From Rhinopithecus roxellana (taxonomy: Eukaryota; Chordata; Mammalia; Primates; Cercopithecidae), in contig NC_044561.1 in the NCBI RefSeq assembly GCF_007565055.1, positions 30,769,483 through 30,833,482 of the forward strand: DNA of 64,000 nucleotides, written 5' to 3'. This document shows, piece by piece, positions 11,814 to 23,350 of this stretch (the first letter of the stretch is position 1; each line of letters opens with the position of its first letter). Made by a program: the position numbers and the translations under genes. Below the pieces are notes generated by a model. The model did no database searches. It had not been told where the DNA came from and saw only the letters and a program-made list of their open reading frames with translations.

Positions 11814-12344
11814 TGTTATGCCCAGACCGTTTATTCCCCGAAGAAGACCACCAGAGTCCAGAGTCAAAGCCAAGCGGCAAGGATCTTTACTGCAAGTTCA
11901 AACTTGGTCCCTCTGCTCCACAGCATACAGGAGGGCCCCGAACGATGCACGTGCTCGCTTTTTATAGCCCGATGTAAACAGGATATGTAAGGTTACAGAG
12001 GAACAAGGGAATTCTTTTGGTTACAGCATTACAATTGGTTAACATTTTAAGTTATACATTTAGCAGTTTTTTTTTTCTTTTATTGGTTCCCACGCTTTCA
12101 GTAAAACCACTCCACAAACGGTTGTGACCTTATCGGAGACTCTCCAGGTGGTGTTTTCCTAAAGTTGAGACAAATGGAGGAATGTTTGTACTGGGCCCAG
12201 GACTGAGATATATGGAGGAATGTTTGTACTGGGCCCAGGACTGAGATATATGGAGAAATGTTTGTACTGGGCCCAGGAAGTTGAGACAAATGGAGGAATG
12301 TTTGTACTGGGCCCAGGACGGAGATATATGTTTGATTTCTTACA
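11814..12344 (-). mobile_element. Solo ERV LTR (class I-like), 531 bp, family not named
   Basis: Read on the minus strand the element starts TGTAAGAAATC and ends GGGCATAACA, with TG...CA ends. It is bracketed by a perfect 4-bp duplication, ACTT (11810-11813, 12345-12348), as expected for gamma-type (class I) ERVs. A TATAAAAA box lies at 11959-11966 and an AATAAA at 11830-11835, both on the minus strand, giving a U3-R-U5 layout. U3 carries four tandem ~38-40-bp units (12167-12320). No internal viral genes are present, so it is a recombined solo LTR. The family is not identified; it may be monkey-specific. Confidence 0.85.
12164..12330. repeat. Four tandem ~38-40-bp units in the LTR U3 region
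   Basis: Each unit contains GGAATGTTTGTACTGGGCCC (GGAAATG.. or GAAATG.. variants). GGGCCC recurs at 12193, 12231, 12269 and 12309. The first and last units share GTTGAGACAAATGG and the middle two share TGAGATATATGG. Such duplications are typical of LTR enhancers. Confidence 0.9.
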
Positions 12345-12348
12345 ACTT

Positions 12349-13240
12349 CCTCAGGTAGTATTTTAAGGTTGCGGAAATATTTGCTGGGCTTTTAAAAGTT
12401 AGATAATGTTTCTCTAACACAGTAACATGTACAGATCTGGATTTTAATGAGATGTGCTATTGAGTCAGGTTTTTAAAATCGATATTTAAGAATGTATGTT
12501 TTTCTCCATTAATTTAATAATTGATGATTTCTATGCACTAAATTGTTAGGGAATTACAGGCTATTTTGAAAGAAATTGCTTCATATGTGGTTATTTCATT
12601 TGATCATTATGAAATATCTGGAATATTAGGGAAAAAACAGGTACAATTACCTTATCAAAGAAAATCCCATTTTTGGTAAAATTAAATGACCAATCAGGGT
12701 CACTTTTTGAAGTAAAATCAGTTTTTTGGTTTTGGACTATGAAAACACAGTCCTTTTATTCTCATGAGGTCTTTTAAAAAACATTTTGTACATAAATTTG
12801 CATTTCAAGCTTTATGTCATTATTATGACAAATAATTGTCATAATTTGGACAGAGCCATGCTAAAACGGGCCTTTGCGTCTTCCACGAGGGCAAAGTTTG
12901 TGAAGAAGGTTAACAAAGTGTGTGGAATGCTTCCTAAAAACATGACCACTTGGCAGACAAACAATTACATGTGAGTTATAAACACATTTTTAAAGCAAAT
13001 CTGTGGAGTACCGCTACAAGCAAAATTTTCTGAGCCTTTATTTAATGTATGTATTTGAAATCAATGATTTTCAAACTTATTCTATAATTCATCTAATTTG
13101 CTAGTCTTTTAGTAGCCCTTTCTAGTTAATCTGAATTATTTAGTTAGCAGGTGATGGCCACATTATTAGGATATTTCTCTTCCAGTAGGGGAAGGCAGCT
13201 TTCCTTTCTATCTTTTTCTGCCACCCTCTTTGACCAACAG
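12349..13240. other. Unique-looking AT-rich DNA
   Basis: No named repeat. The 62-codon frame at 12786-12974 contains a basic stretch (STRAKFVKKVNKVCG) but has no family I recognise, and I treat it as chance. Confidence 0.5.
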
Positions 13241-13367
13241 AGAGAGGAAAAAACAAGGAAGGGGGAGGAGGAGGAGGAGGTGGAGGAGGAAAAGGCAGAG
13301 AGGGGAAAAGGAAAAGGGGAAGGAGCAGGGTAGGAGGTGAGAGAGAGAAACACAGAGAGAGAGAGAA
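13241..13367 (+). repeat. Polypurine tract (GGA/GAGA)n
   Basis: Almost pure A/G over about 125 bases, with (GGA)n in the first half and (GA)n in the second. GGA runs may stack into quadruplexes, and mirror purine tracts may form triplex DNA. The proline- and serine-rich ORFs on the other strand are only translated repeat. Confidence 0.85.
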
Positions 13368-14605
13368 AACATGCCCTCCACTGAATATACTCAAGAGCCA
13401 TAACTTGTATCAGGACTGTTATATATGGCAGCAGCTAGGCACTGTGGGACTTGGGGGAGCACCATTCCTGTGGACTATACTGTGAGAGATTAATGCATGG
13501 GGTTGTCCAAGGTTATGGCCCTAAACATTACACACACAAAATACATTCCTATCAAGAATATCAACAAGCAATAGCCTCATGTTCATGTTATCTGGCTAAG
13601 TCTCATAGACACTCTATATTGCCTTGCATGCTAAGTTCCAGTACAACAATGTAGTATGTGTGCATATTAGAGAAGAATTTCCCTCCATCCTCCTCCTGAA
13701 TATCTTTTTTTTTTTCTGGGCCATTTACATGAACCAGCTTCCATTCACAGACTGCTTATGAGGGAGAGGATCAGATTTGCTCACGTGCAGTGAAGGTGCA
13801 TTCATTGACACAGGGTAGTAGAAAATAGTGACATTAAATAATTTTGATTGCACTAAGTGCTACTGAGACAAAAGTGGAAATTATTCTTCCTGTATTCTGA
13901 GGAAGCTAATTAAAAATAAAAAAGCAGATATTCTTTCTTTCCCCAGTAAAACAATTACTTTTCATGCTATACATTTACATTTGGTAAGAGCTGCTAATGA
14001 GGTTGTTTACATTTGTACTGCACGTTCATACCAAGTCGCATCATGAATAGGAATAGGTGTACCTTGCAACATGCATTGTCACCTGGCAGTGAGTCCACAC
14101 CATGCCTTGGGAACTCCATGCATCACGTCGCACTGAACAAAGCAAAAGAAATATTTCAGAGCAGGCATATTTAATTAACCATAATGGACACTTTGGTTGT
14201 AGTTAAATCATAATTATCACCACCAGCTGTTCAAATTGTATCCACTCAGCACACATTTATGGAGTGCCTACTGCGTACTTGGGACGAAACTTGCTTTTGA
14301 CGATGCTCTAGGATTTCACATGTTGAGAAGCCGGTGCCTTTCAGGAAATTACCTCATAATGATGGGAATGGCAAACCAGTGCCCTGAGAGAGTAAATGCA
14401 CCTTCAGGAAGTAATTTTCTCACCTCACCCACAGGAAATTTCAAATAATGGTAATCATGAGCACTTTGCTAACACTGAATTCATAACTCCATCTGTGTTA
14501 TATAATCATGGCAACATGGGGTTCCTTTTCTTCTTTTATGGATGGAACAAAGGGAAAGCGCCTCTTATTCCAGTAAACTCAAAAGCTGAACTTATCTAAG
14601 CTATA
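13368..14605. other. Unique-looking DNA
   Basis: No gene recognised. Near 14245-14290 a 'cacatttatggagtgcctactgcg' segment resembles an old MIR- or L2-type repeat end, too decayed to call. Confidence 0.45.
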
Positions 14606-14725
14606 CACATGTGTGTACATATATCTACACATATACATATACACATACATATACACATATACACAATACATACACTTATATACTATTTGTTAATATATAC
14701 TATTATACATACACACATAACAGTT
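14606..14725 (+). repeat. (ATACAC)n / (TA,CA)n microsatellite
   Basis: An imperfect mix of ATACAT, ACACAT and ATATAC units over about 120 bases. The alternating purine-pyrimidine run may favour Z-DNA. Confidence 0.85.
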
Positions 14726-15639
14726 TCCAATTTACAAATGGGCTAAATTCCAAAATTGATATGGAAAGTATTTCATTAAACTCTAAAACCCACTTTTTAA
14801 TCAAAAATTCGAACGTACAAAAATAATGTTGTTAAATCAGAATATAAAGCAAACATTTTATATTGCCGATTGAACATCTTAACAATGACCTGAAAAGTCC
14901 AGTATACATACACGTTTCTTATTTGCACATACAGTCCTCTCCATCAATATATGTGTAAATATTTATTATATTTATAGTATCATGAATATGTAAGCCCACA
15001 GAGAGAGCTCATATTCAGAAATTAACTTATTTAAGAGTTTTCTGCTTAAAATATTTCAATAAATATATGAAAATTTCAACCTGGTTCTTCCTCTCTCCAG
15101 TAATCTCCATCCTCTTCCTTATCAGGCCCTCTAACTCCTCAGTAGTCAGTATTTGCCAAGGGCTTTCAACTGCTTTTACTAGACTATTACAAAGCCATCA
15201 TTGACCAATTGTCTGCTCACCTGAAGAATTAATTTTCCTTCTTTGCCAAGGCTGAGAATTCAATAAAAGCCTTGAGGCTTGCTTTTCATACGGTTCAACA
15301 TCATGCGTGGACTATTCCAGGAACTTTGAATTACCTAAACTATGCTATTTAAATTTTTTCCCCTCCCTTCCCCTCTCCTTCTTCTTCTTTCTCTCTCCCT
15401 GCTTCATGTATGTGCATAGCTGAATCCGATGGGTCCTTGCCGGAACTCAACAGCAATCATAGTACTAAACCACAGGAATGACTCCACTCATATGAATCAC
15501 TGTTCTTTTTCCAGGCTTCGGTGACCCCAAATCCCTTTCCCTCCGTTTTTTTTTCCTCTTCTCCTGGGAATGCAGAAAAAGAAAATTCTAATAGGGAGAT
15601 GTCTCCAGCATCAGTATATCACAGATTTGTCTGGCTTTC
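14726..15639. other. Unique-looking DNA with a C/T-rich stretch
   Basis: A pyrimidine-rich segment lies at about 15350-15400. No gene is seen; parts may be old L2. Confidence 0.4.
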
Positions 15640-15990
15640 CAGCACACAGAGGATAAAATTCTCATCCCTTGCAAAGTTCCATGGCTCTGGTCCAGCATTT
15701 CTCTTTGACCAGAGCTTATACCACACTCCAGATCCAATTTCAGATCCAGCCACAGTGATCTGCTTTCTGTTCCTGGATCATGCCCAACTCTTGGTCTCTG
15801 AGGACTTTTGCACTAACTGTTCCAACCACTTCTCAGCATCAGTGTCACCTACTCAGACCACCCGGTTTAAAGTTGGCCCCCTCCTTCCCAAGCAGCTTTC
15901 TATTACCCTGTTTACTTTTCCCACCACAGTCGGTGCCTCTTTTAAACTGATTCGCTATTTAGAATCCATACACCCCACCTGGAATGTAAA
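15640..15990 (-). mobile_element. L2-type LINE fragment, minus strand
   Basis: The antisense L2 3' landmarks appear in order: 'agcacacagaggataaaattc', 'ttccatggctctggtcc', 'cactccagatcc', 'gacttttgcactaactgttcc' and 'caccactcagacc'-like text. The 161-codon frame over this block is therefore LINE-derived and not a gene. Divergence is high. Confidence 0.6.
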
Positions 15991-16106
15991 TTCCGAGAAG
16001 CAATGAGCCTTCATTCACTGTCGTATACCAGAATCTGGACTAGGATTTAGAACAGGGGCACCGACCAAACAGTCATTGTAAATTGGTGAATAAGGTGAAT
16101 CTACTA

Positions 16107-16422
16107 GGCAGGGCATGGTGCCTCATCCCTGTAATCACAGCACTTTGGGAGGCCAAGGTGGGCGGATCACTTGAGCCCAGGAGTTCAGGACAAGCCTGGC
16201 TGACATAGTGAGACCTCATCTCTACAAAAAATACAAAACTACAGGCATGCTGTTGTGCGCCTGTAGTCCCACCCACTTTGGAGGCTGGGGTGGGATAGTC
16301 ACCTGAGCCTGCAAGGTTGAGGCTGCAGTGAGCTGTGATTGTACTACTGCACTTCAGACTGGGTGACAGCAAGACGCTGTCTCAAATAAAAAAACAAAAC
16401 AAAAAAGAAAGAAAGAAAAGAA
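16107..16422 (+). mobile_element. Old Alu (AluJ-like), plus strand
   Basis: GGCAGGGCATGGTGCCTCATCCC...GAGTTCAGGACAAGCCTGGC...GAGGCTGCAGTGAGCTGTGATT followed by an A-rich tail with CAAAA and GAAA units. Divergence and the J-type right arm mark an early Alu. Confidence 0.9.
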
Positions 16423-16524
16423 ACTATGAAACTGGGCATTCATTATGATGAACATCTTAACCTGTATCATTTATTGGGTCTTCTTACTGGTATTATGTAT
16501 CTCAAATATAATAAAAGGGGATTT

Positions 16525-16841
16525 GGCCAAGTGCGGTGGCTCACGCCTGTAATCCCAGCACTTTGGGAGGCTGAGGGGGGCAGGCAGATCATGAGGTCAA
16601 GATATCGAGAACATCCTGGCCAACATGGTGAAACCCCGTCTCTACTAAAAATACAAAAATTGCTGGGTGTGGTGTCACACACCTGTAGTCCCAGCTACTC
16701 AGGAGGCTGAGGCAGGAGAATCACTTGAACCCAGGAGACGGAGGTTGCAGTGAGCCGAGATTGCGCCACTGCCCTCCAGCCTGGCGACAGAGTGAGACTC
16801 CCTCTCAAACAAATAAATAAATAAACAAACAAACAAATAAA
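16525..16841 (+). mobile_element. Alu (AluS/Y-like), plus strand
   Basis: Complete from GGCCAAGTGCGGTGG to a tail of AAAT and AAAC repeats. It has an extra GGGGGG run in the left arm near 16577. Confidence 0.93.
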
Positions 16842-17150
16842 GGGACTTACGTGAACATGTCACCCAGTTTAACTTTCCCTCTGGCAACCTTCATTTATTC
16901 ATGAGCTTAACAAAGATTTGATTTGTGAGGATCGAATATAGCTTATGGGCATGACCAATTCTTACTAAACTTTATAGGTATTTTATAAATACCCTTTCAA
17001 AGTTCACAACACAGAAATAAACACCGATCTCCCCATTACCTTTCTTGTTTCGCCACAGGTTTCTACTGCTTTTCTCCACACAGCACTCGAACTAAAACCT
17101 TTATTCATAAACTCCATTATCCATATCTCTCCTACATTCAAAACCTGTAG
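16842..17150. other. Unique-looking DNA
   Basis: About 300 bases with no feature recognised. Confidence 0.5.
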
Positions 17151-17700
17151 CAAATAAAAAACAAATCTGGACTTAGGAAAATAGAGACTTTATTTGAAAA
17201 GACTTTTGCAATAACAGGGTTACTGCAACAGCAGAAGGGGTACTGTTGCAATAGGGAGAAGGCTTATACCGTGAAGTATGAAAGCAATTCAAAGGTCAGG
17301 CAGAAAAGAGCTTTTTTACAGAAAAGAGTAAGCCAAGCTGGAAGGAACCAGGTGTGGGATAGTGGGGAGAGCAGATGGCTTGATCGGACGGTTAAACAGG
17401 AGATGTCTTTCTTTGTAGATGATTTTTCAGGAGGGGTTATTATGACTCCAGTACTTGCTTAACCTAAGAAGTGAGTCAAGTTCAGCTTCCTGCAGTGAAG
17501 AGTGAAAATTAATTGAAGTTTGGTTAAGTCAAATTAACAAGCATTTTGTTCTGATTGGTCAGTGGGGACCAACAGTTCAGCTAATCATGTATGAGACAAA
17601 GAATGGGAATTTGGAAGGTCTGCATCTGGCCTTGCCCTAGGTAAACAAGGAGGTCGTTCCCAAGCCTTATCTAAGTCGTATGGGGAAGGGTGGTTCATAC
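17150..17700 (-). mobile_element. Possible old ERV LTR, minus strand, family unknown
   Basis: On the minus strand a CCAAT element (17554-17558) is followed some 360 bases later by AATAAA (17189-17194) in a context resembling LTR R/U5 DNA. No clear TG...CA ends or duplication were found, so this is a suggestion only. Confidence 0.3.
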
Positions 17701-17853
17701 AGTAAGCCGTTTCTAATAACACAAAGAGTACATGGATTTCTTTCATCATTGCTGATATCCAGGAGCACAGGGCTCACGTAAGGTTTAACATGGCCACTTC
17801 CAGTGGTTTTCCAGTTCATTCGAAGTAAATCCATTATTTTCAGTGGTCTATAA

Positions 17854-18365
17854 CAGGGGTCCCCAACCAATGGGCCATGTGTCCTGTTAGGAACTGGGCC
17901 GCACACCAGCAGGTGAGCAGTGAGTGAGTGAGTGAAGTTTCATCTGTATTACAGCCACTCCCCATTGCTCACATTACCATCTGAGCTCTGCCTCCTGTCA
18001 GATCAACAGTGGGATTAGATTCTCATAGGACTGTGAATCCTATTGTGAACTGTGCATCTGAGGGATATAGGCTGCAGGCTCCTATGAGAATCTAATGGCT
18101 GCTAATCTGTCACTGTCTCCCATCACCCCCAGATGAGACCGTCTAGTTGCAGGAAAACAAGCTCAGGGCTTTCACTGATTCTGCATTATGGTAAGCTGTA
18201 TAATTGTTTCATGATATATTACAATGTAATAAGAATAGAAATAAAGTGTACAATAAAGGTAATGCATATGAATCATCCTGAAACCATTCCCTACTCCCCT
18301 TGGTCCATGCAAAAATTGTCTTCCACAAAACCAGTACCTGGTGCCAAAAAGGTCGGGGACCGTTG
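17854..18365 (+). mobile_element. MER1A-like hAT-Charlie DNA transposon
   Basis: It opens CAGGGGTCCCCAACC and closes GGTCGGGGACCGTTG, near-perfect terminal inverted repeats, with internal MER1 text (GTTAGGAACTGGGCCGCAC, TGCCAAAAAGG). It is flanked by GTCTATAA (17846-17853) and GTCTAAAA (18366-18373), an 8-bp hAT duplication with one change. The 512-bp length fits the longer MER1A form. It is non-autonomous and encodes nothing. Confidence 0.85.
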
Positions 18366-18399
18366 GTCTAAAAGGCACCACGTCATCTGACTTCCACCC

Positions 18400-18865
18400 A
18401 CTCTCTGAGTCATTTCCATCCCATCTCAACTGTGCTCACTGGCCTCCTTAGGTTCCATTCTAGGATTCTATGTTTCTGCTCCAAGACATCTGGGCTTGGT
18501 CATCCTCCACCTGGAAAGTTCTCCCAGATACCACATGGCTTTGGCTGTCTGCAAATGTCTTTTCGCAATGCCTATCATGACCTCCTTGTATAATGAAACA
18601 ATCACTCTCATAACAATTCGCCCTTCCAAGCTCCTCATCCTGCTTCATTTCACTCTGTGGTACTTGTCAGAGTCTGACATGTTGTATAGATTTGGAATGG
18701 TTTTGTCATCTTTCATCCTTCACTAAAATGGGAGCTCTAGAAAGATACAGACTGTCTCTTTGATTCACTGCTATTTATCTTTAGCACTTACAACTATTTG
18801 TTAGATTATTGAACAAGCAAATGATACATAAATGAACAAATGAATGAGCAGAAGTAATTATATTG
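18400..18865 (-). mobile_element. L2-type LINE 3' end, minus strand
   Basis: Antisense L2 3' features are present: 'cttggtcatcctccacctgg', 'cctatcatgacctcc', 'aaaatgggagctctagaaagatacagactgtctc', 'attcactgctatttatctttagcactt' and a terminal 'aacaaatgaatgag' run. The short ORFs here are not genes. Confidence 0.65.
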
Positions 18866-20384
18866 TCTCAAACTGAGAAACTTTGTACAAAGATTCTTTG
18901 ATAGTGTCTTAAGAAGTTATTTCTCTTGGGAGATCAGAATAAACAAGGACCAAAATGAGGGACACTGAAATAGGAAGCCATAAAACCCTATTGTCAATTT
19001 CCAGCACTAGAAATTACCAAAGACGCGTAACGTATTAAAATTTAAATGAAGTCACTAGCAAGATTGATAAATGTTCCTGGTGTTCTACCAAAAAATGTCT
19101 GTTGCATCACACTGGAATGGACCTAACCTATGAAGAATTATGGTGCATCTATAGGCTAAAGAAGAAAATGTTAAGGGTATCTCTAAATACCGTTTGTCGG
19201 AAAATCCAAAAGGAGGAAATAGTAATTAATTATGTTAGGATAAATAAATGACTTGTCTTCTAAATCTAAATAGACTGGATTAATCAAATGTCACAGTGAC
19301 ATTTCTAATAATGATTGTGCTGCGCAAAGTCCATTAGTGAGCTATACTTGCCAAGAGAAAAGTTACAGAGAATCAATTAAATAAACAGAAAATTATCTTC
19401 CCCTCTCCCTCTCCCCCAGATGAATCTATGAATCTTACCATTTTTGGTGGTGCCTAGATCCTTTGAAAATTAGGTAAGCATTTAGATGAGATGCTCTCCC
19501 TTGAGCCCCCAAATCACTCCATGATGTTTAACACACTAGAGTTATCTAATATCTTTGAAAAAGAGAGACTTTAACTGATAAGAGCGAATTAAAAATAGCT
19601 TAGTATGTCAGAAAGGATCATGGCATTCTAACACTAAGTCCTCTGTATTAATAAATGCACCTGTAGCGTTCCCAGGATTAATGAGAAATATCTTGGCAGA
19701 ATTCATTTGAGCAGCGAATTTGCCTAGTTATACTTACAGATCATCTTAAAATCGCCTGCTTGAGCACAGACAATGATATCATAAATATGTATTTGAAACT
19801 AAATTTAAATTTGAGAGGAGCAATATCCATTCACTAAAGAGGAAGAAATAAATGCATTACAATGAATCTCAGATAAATGAAAAAACCTGGCTCTAGAGCT
19901 ATGAAAGGGTTTAGTGACCCTTAGTGTGAGTGTGAAGATATTTTTATTCAAAGCAAGGCTATCCATCAATGAATTCTTTCAGAGACACTCTTATCTGAAG
20001 GCTTATTGGGTATAGGTTTAATTCCTATATACTGAGTGTCTTAGAACTGAGAAATCTCAAGTTAAAATTATTGATCAAATGTAGGATTTTGTTGTGGGGT
20101 GCCCTAAATGGGAAGGCTGGGCTGGCGAGTGCTTTGAGGAAGCTTCCTGATTTTATCCTCCATGTGCCACAGAGTCATCAATGTCTTGCTCAGGACTTTC
20201 TGATTTCACAGGAAATTTATTCACTGTGGCAATACCACAGAGACGTTTCTGTGTACATTTCTTTACAAAAAGCAAACTGGTGAAAGAAGCTGGACAGACA
20301 CCGAGAAGGACATAGGGATGATTTCATTCACATGAAGTTCAGGGATAGGCAAAATATAACTACAGTAATAGAATTTAGAATAGG
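18866..20384. other. Unique-looking DNA
   Basis: About 1.5 kb of AT-rich DNA with no gene or named repeat. A C/T run (CCCCTCTCCCTCTCCCCC) is at about 19400. Confidence 0.5.
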
Positions 20385-20580
20385 GGTGTAGAGGGTCGAA
20401 GGGGGCCCTCAAAAAGATAGGTCCATATCCTAACCCCCCAGGAACTGAGAATGTGACCTTATTTGGAAAAAGGGTTTCTGCAGATATAATTAAGCTAAAA
20501 ATCTTGAGATGACATTCACCTTGCATTATCCAAATAAGCTGTAAATCCTATGACAAGTGTCCATGTAAGATACACAGAGG
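20385..20580 (+). mobile_element. MLT1-type MaLR LTR, left part
   Basis: Contains 'gggccctcaaaaagataggtcc', 'cctaaccccccaggaactg', 'gaatgtgaccttatttgg' and 'gacaagtgtccatgtaaga', the front half of an MLT1 LTR. An Alu splits it, and the rest resumes at 20888. Confidence 0.85.
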
Positions 20581-20887
20581 ACAGGCACGGTGGCTCACAC
20601 CTGTAATCCCAGCACTTTGCGAGGCCGAGGCGGGAGGAACATGAGGTCAGGAGATCAAGACTATCCTGGCCAACATGGTGAAACCCTATCTGTACTGCAA
20701 ATACAAAAATTAGCTGGGCATGGTGGTGCATGCCTGTAACCCCAGCTACTCGGGAGGCTGAGGCAGGAGAATCGCTTGAACCAGAGAGTCAAATGTTGCA
20801 GTGAGCTGAGATCGCCACTGCACTCCAGCCTGGCCACAGAGTGAGACTCCGTCTCAAAACAACAACAGCAGCAGCAACAACAACAAA
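20581..20887 (+). mobile_element. Alu inserted in an MLT1 LTR
   Basis: Dimeric Alu (GGACAGGCACGGTGG...) ending in a CAA/CAG-rich tail. It is flanked by ACACAGAGG at 20572-20580 and 20888-20896, a 9-bp duplication made from MLT1 sequence. This proves the nesting order. Confidence 0.93.
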
Positions 20888-21182
20888 ACACACAGAGGAG
20901 AGACACAGAGGGAAGGAGAAGACAAAGACAGAGATTGGGGTAATGCTGCCACAGCCCAGCAATGCCTGGAGCTACCAGAAACTGACAGAGGCAATATAGA
21001 CTTGTCCCCTAGCGAATTCTTTCACTGTGGCAGCATTTCTTCAATCTCTCAGAGGGATAAAGCCCTGGGAATGGATGCTTTAATTTTGGACTTCCGGCCT
21101 CCAGAACTGTGAGAGAATACATTTCTGTTATTTTAAGCCACCAAGTTCCTGTTCAATCGCTACAGCAGCCACAGGAATCTAT
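20888..21182 (+). mobile_element. MLT1-type MaLR LTR, right part
   Basis: Continues the interrupted LTR: 'gccacagcccagcaatgcctggagctaccag', 'ggacttccggcctccagaactgtgag' and 'tttaagccaccaagttcctg', the usual MLT1 3' end. Confidence 0.85.
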
Positions 21183-21295
21183 ACCCAGGGAACACAAAGC
21201 TATCACATAAGGCGAACGCACTTTCTGTGCTTTGCCATGTGTATTGATACCAAAAGGTACATGTGCAAAAATGAAATAATGGGTTTTTTGAGGAT

Positions 21296-21603
21296 TTTTT
21301 TTTTTTTTTTTTTTTTTTTGAGACAGAGTCTCACTCTGTTGTCCAGGCTGGAGTGCAGTGATACAATCTCGGCCCACTGCAACCTTTGCCTCCCAGGTTC
21401 AAGCGATTCTCCTGCCTCAACCTCCCGACTAGCTAGGATTACAGGCACGCACCACCATAACCAGCTAATTTTTTGTATTTTTAGTAGAGACAGGGTTTCA
21501 CCATGTTGGCCAGGATAGCTCAAAAATCCTGACCTCAGGTGATCCACCCACCTGGGCCTCCCAAAATTCTGGGATTATGGGCATGAGCCACTGCACCCAG
21601 CCT
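21296..21603 (-). mobile_element. Alu (AluS-like), minus strand
   Basis: A ~24-T run then GAGACAGAGTCTCACTCTG... ending TGCACCCAGCC. The full dimer is present. Confidence 0.94.
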
Positions 21604-21879
21604 GAAGTAATGTTTTTAAAGTCAAAATAAATCCCTAAAGTTCATCTTAAGCATGAGACTGATATCTTCTTGTAGCAGTGAGTATTCAGGGAAGTCTCTT
21701 TTTACAAAATGATTATGCTACTAATATTTTGTGAGGAAAACTTTTTAAAAATATAATCACACATTTTAAAATGCACCAGAAGAACTAGGTATTGGAGGGA
21801 ACGATTTCTGAATTGTTTGTGAATTGATTAATCACCCTGGGTTTGTTTTGCTGCAACTTCACTAATAATTATTAAAACC

Positions 21880-22165
21880 GGCCGGGCGCGGTGGCTCAAG
21901 CCTGTAATCCCAGCACTTTGGGAGGCCGAGACGGGTGGATCACGAGGTCAGGAGATCAAGACCATCCTGGCTAACACCGTGAAACCCCGTCTCTACTAAA
22001 AATACAAAAAAAACTAGCCGGGCGAGGTGGCGAGTGCCTGTAGTCCCAGCTACTCGGGAGGCTGAGGCAGGAGAATGGCCTAAACCCGGGAGGCGGAGCT
22101 TGCACTGAGCTGAGATCCGGCCGCTGCACTCCAGCCTGAGCGATAGAGCGAGACTCCGTCTCAAA
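21880..22165 (+). mobile_element. AluYR (Old World monkey type), plus strand
   Basis: GGCCGGGCGCGGTGGCTCAAGCCTG, a GGCC-TAAACC variant and GAGATCCGGCC mark the monkey AluYR lineage. The tail is (AAT)n, running into (ATT)n of the target. The target ATTAAAACC occurs before (21871-21879) and after (22196-22205) the element, inside an expanded repeat. Few changes indicate youth. Confidence 0.93.
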
Positions 22166-22202
22166 AATAATAATAATAATAATTATTATTATTATTATTA
22201 AA
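22163..22202. repeat. (AAT)n(ATT)n palindromic microsatellite at an Alu tail
   Basis: About five AAT units are followed by about six ATT units, which can fold on itself. The AAT part belongs to the Alu tail and the ATT part to the duplicated target. Confidence 0.9.
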
Positions 22203-22326
22203 ACCATAAGTCAAATTATGATTTTTTCCTGAGTAGGATTTATTTTATGACTTGATGTTTCTGTTTGCCTACATGGAGCTTTTCAGCTGCAAAATACCCC
22301 TTGAGATAACATCAGATAGCTTGGGC

Positions 22327-22383
22327 AACTCCCTGATTTATAAGTGTATTTATTTATTTATTTATTCATTCATTCATTCATTT
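22327..22383 (+). repeat. (ATTT)n(ATTC)n microsatellite
   Basis: Four to five TTTA units change abruptly to four CATT units. This is a compound tetranucleotide repeat. Confidence 0.9.
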
Positions 22384-22789
22384 CTATTACACCTTAATTT
22401 ACTGAACTAAAATGTATCTTGTGTGATCTCAGAGTTGAAACTCACAAATTTTCAAACATTTAAGGCATTATTAGAAATAATCTATTCGATTTATGGGATA
22501 GTATTAATTAAGCAATGGTAAGTCTATAGTTAATTTTATTTTTATTTCCGTAAACAAATGTCTTATTAAAAACAGACAAACAACTACAGATACTAGAATG
22601 AGTGCATGTTTTCTGAAAAGAAAAACAAAGAGATTTTCTGTGTATGTCATATTTCATTAAATAGAAGTGTCTCATAGCTTATAAATCTCCAAACTTAACC
22701 AAAGAAGAAAAAGAAGTTGTTATATAATGGGATATTAAAAAAAGCCTAGGCAAAGATTAAATGCTACCCCAAACAACACCCACTGTATG
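22384..22789. other. Unique-looking AT-rich DNA
   Basis: No gene or named repeat seen. Confidence 0.5.
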
Positions 22790-23185
22790 TATACTAGGGA
22801 TGGAGGGTTGTCATTCTGATCCCTTGTTGGTAGAAATAAAAGTTAGTGCAACCTTTATAAAGGGTGATTTGTCAATAATAGTATCTGTCAGAAATCCAAA
22901 CGCATTTACCCTTTGACCAAGTAATCACACTTCTAGGAAATATTCTTCACATGTACTCAATGTACAAAGTAAGTTTGTGCAAGGTTATTGATTCTAGTAT
23001 TTTCTAACAGCAGAAGTTTAAGAAAACTTAAACATGCATCAATATGAGACTATTCAAATATATTACGTTCCACTCATGCCATGGAACAACTGAAAAAGCT
23101 TCCTTTATGTTGACATGGTATGATTTACTGTTAAGCTTCACAAAAGGTAAGATGCATAACAATTCCTGTAATATGCTATTTTTAA
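22790..23185 (+). mobile_element. Old L1 (L1M) ORF2 3' fragment
   Basis: Diverged L1 ORF2 text is in order: 'aacctttataaagggtgatttgtcaat', 'accctttgaccaagtaatcacacttctaggaaat', 'caaggttattgattctag' and 'ctcatgccatggaac'. Too decayed to encode protein. Confidence 0.7.
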
Positions 23186-23195
23186 AAAACAACAG

Positions 23196-23350
23196 TCCTG
23201 TAGTCCCAGCTAATCCGGAGGCTGAGGCCGGAGAATGGCGTGAACCCGGGAGGCGGAGCTTGCAATGAGCCAAGATGGCGCCACTGCACTCCAGCCTGGG
23301 CGACAGAGCGAAACTCCGTCTCAAAAAAACAAAAACAAAAACAAAAAACA
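23196..23350 (+). mobile_element. 5'-truncated AluY right monomer
   Basis: Only the right arm is present (CCTGTAGTCCCAGC...CGTCTC), with a CAAAAA-rich tail. AAAAAACA(ACA)GT before it and AAAAAACAGT after it are an imperfect target duplication. It interrupts the old L1. Confidence 0.9.

Noticed and set aside
13140..13401. Proline/serine-rich ORFs on the minus strand
   Set aside because: They are translations of the GGA/GA purine repeat.
15521..16006. 161-codon ORF on the plus strand
   Set aside because: It overlaps an antisense L2 fragment, and its composition follows that repeat.
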